Positions 63,779-64,000 of a stretch of 64,000 bases of DNA are shown here, piece by piece. Below the pieces are notes generated by a model, which saw only the letters and a list, made by a program, of their open reading frames with translations, did not search any database and was not told where the DNA came from. A program made the translations under genes and the position numbers. This DNA comes from Bacteroidales bacterium (GTDB lineage Bacteria; Bacteroidota; Bacteroidia; Bacteroidales; Lentimicrobiaceae). The stretch lies in assembly GCA_022837485.1 (NCBI GenBank), contig JALHHH010000003.1:26092-90091 (forward strand). The letters are read 5' to 3'. Within the stretch, counting starts at the first letter, position 1. The number at the start of each line of letters is the position of its first letter.

Positions 63779-64000
63779 TTAGTTGTAGGCAAATGTTAGG
63801 GTGAAGGTTCCGGTGTAGATACCGGCAGGTATATCTTCCGGGGAGCCAACCAGCAGTGTCGCACCCACGGTCACGATTTCCTGTCCGCCGGTGAGCACTC
63901 CCGTACCGCTTCCGGCCGGAGGGTTTGATGTCCACTCCAGCACCTCAAGGGTTTTATTGCCCGACTGGTGCAACAGCCAGGCAGATCCCTGAGGCAGCTG
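63779..64000 (-). CDS. DUF4402 protein, C-terminal part only
   Basis: The frame stays open to the window edge, so the start is missing. The 73 visible codons end in the DUF4402 C-terminal signature: TVGATLLVGSPEDIPAGIYT followed by GTFTLTFAYN. This strand is the likely donor or edge strand of the beta sandwich. It is a second DUF4402 subunit, 118 bp upstream of the chaperone. The operon promoter must lie beyond the window. Confidence 0.8.
   Translation of the reverse strand, partial: QLPQGSAWLLHQSGNKTLEVLEWTSNPPAGSGTGVLTGGQEIVTVGATLLVGSPEDIPAGIYTGTFTLTFAYN

Overview
The window looks like a chromosome segment from a member of the Bacteroidota, most likely the Bacteroidales/Marinilabiliales side. 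The evidence is direct. Several large secreted proteins end in type IX secretion (T9SS) sorting domains. Near-perfect TAnnTTTG -7 promoter elements precede many genes. There is also an S46 dipeptidyl peptidase, a BtuB/BtuG-type cobalamin locus under a B12 riboswitch, a DUF2027-Smr protein and DUF4402 proteins. The species cannot be named from the sequence alone. No tRNA, rRNA, CRISPR array, phage or intact insertion sequence was recognised.

Layout. 1-3 kb: the 5' part of a secreted protein, an 11-bp tandem repeat, RNase P RNA (rnpB) and a DUF2027-Smr protein. 3-9.4 kb: a di-haem peroxidase lipoprotein, a coiled-coil protein, a prolyl oligopeptidase lipoprotein, a 21-bp helically phased repeat array and an RHS-like repeat protein. 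9.4-18.5 kb: housekeeping genes (MATE exporter, FNR-like reductase plus rlmN) and two unusual metabolic genes, a 1364-aa PPDK-like protein lacking the PEP barrel and a long divergent GAPDH. 18.7-30.5 kb: surface and secreted proteins (two T9SS multidomain proteins, a PID-CTERM-like peptide, a degenerate acylphosphatase, a T9SS GH18/CUB protein and a DPP11-like peptidase). 30.6-34.8 kb: ridA, an MFS transporter, and a split pab locus with pabB-pabC divergent from pabA. 34.9-42.1 kb: a T9SS subtilisin and a YyaL/DUF255 protein. 42.3-46.3 kb: the cobalamin-uptake operon (riboswitch, DUF6580, btuB, btuG). 46.6-53.6 kb: a ferritin-like protein, a HEYGH membrane protein and an alpha-2-macroglobulin lipoprotein. 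54-64 kb: a co-directional operon encoding what looks like a chaperone-usher-type surface appendage system.

The most interesting part is 53993-64000. Read on the minus strand it gives a DUF4402 subunit (cut by the window edge), a PapD-like chaperone, a 1533-aa glycine-rich/GEVED protein with a T9SS tail, a second DUF4402 subunit, an FimD/TcfC-like usher with a C-terminal SPOR domain, and a GNAT acetyltransferase. This suggests a Bacteroidota fimbria-like assembly line that combines chaperone-usher export, peptidoglycan anchoring through SPOR and T9SS delivery of a large adhesin. The other recurring theme is a shared two-part module ahead of the T9SS tail, most fully conserved in three of the large secreted proteins. 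All family assignments come from reading motifs and domain order; no database search was run.
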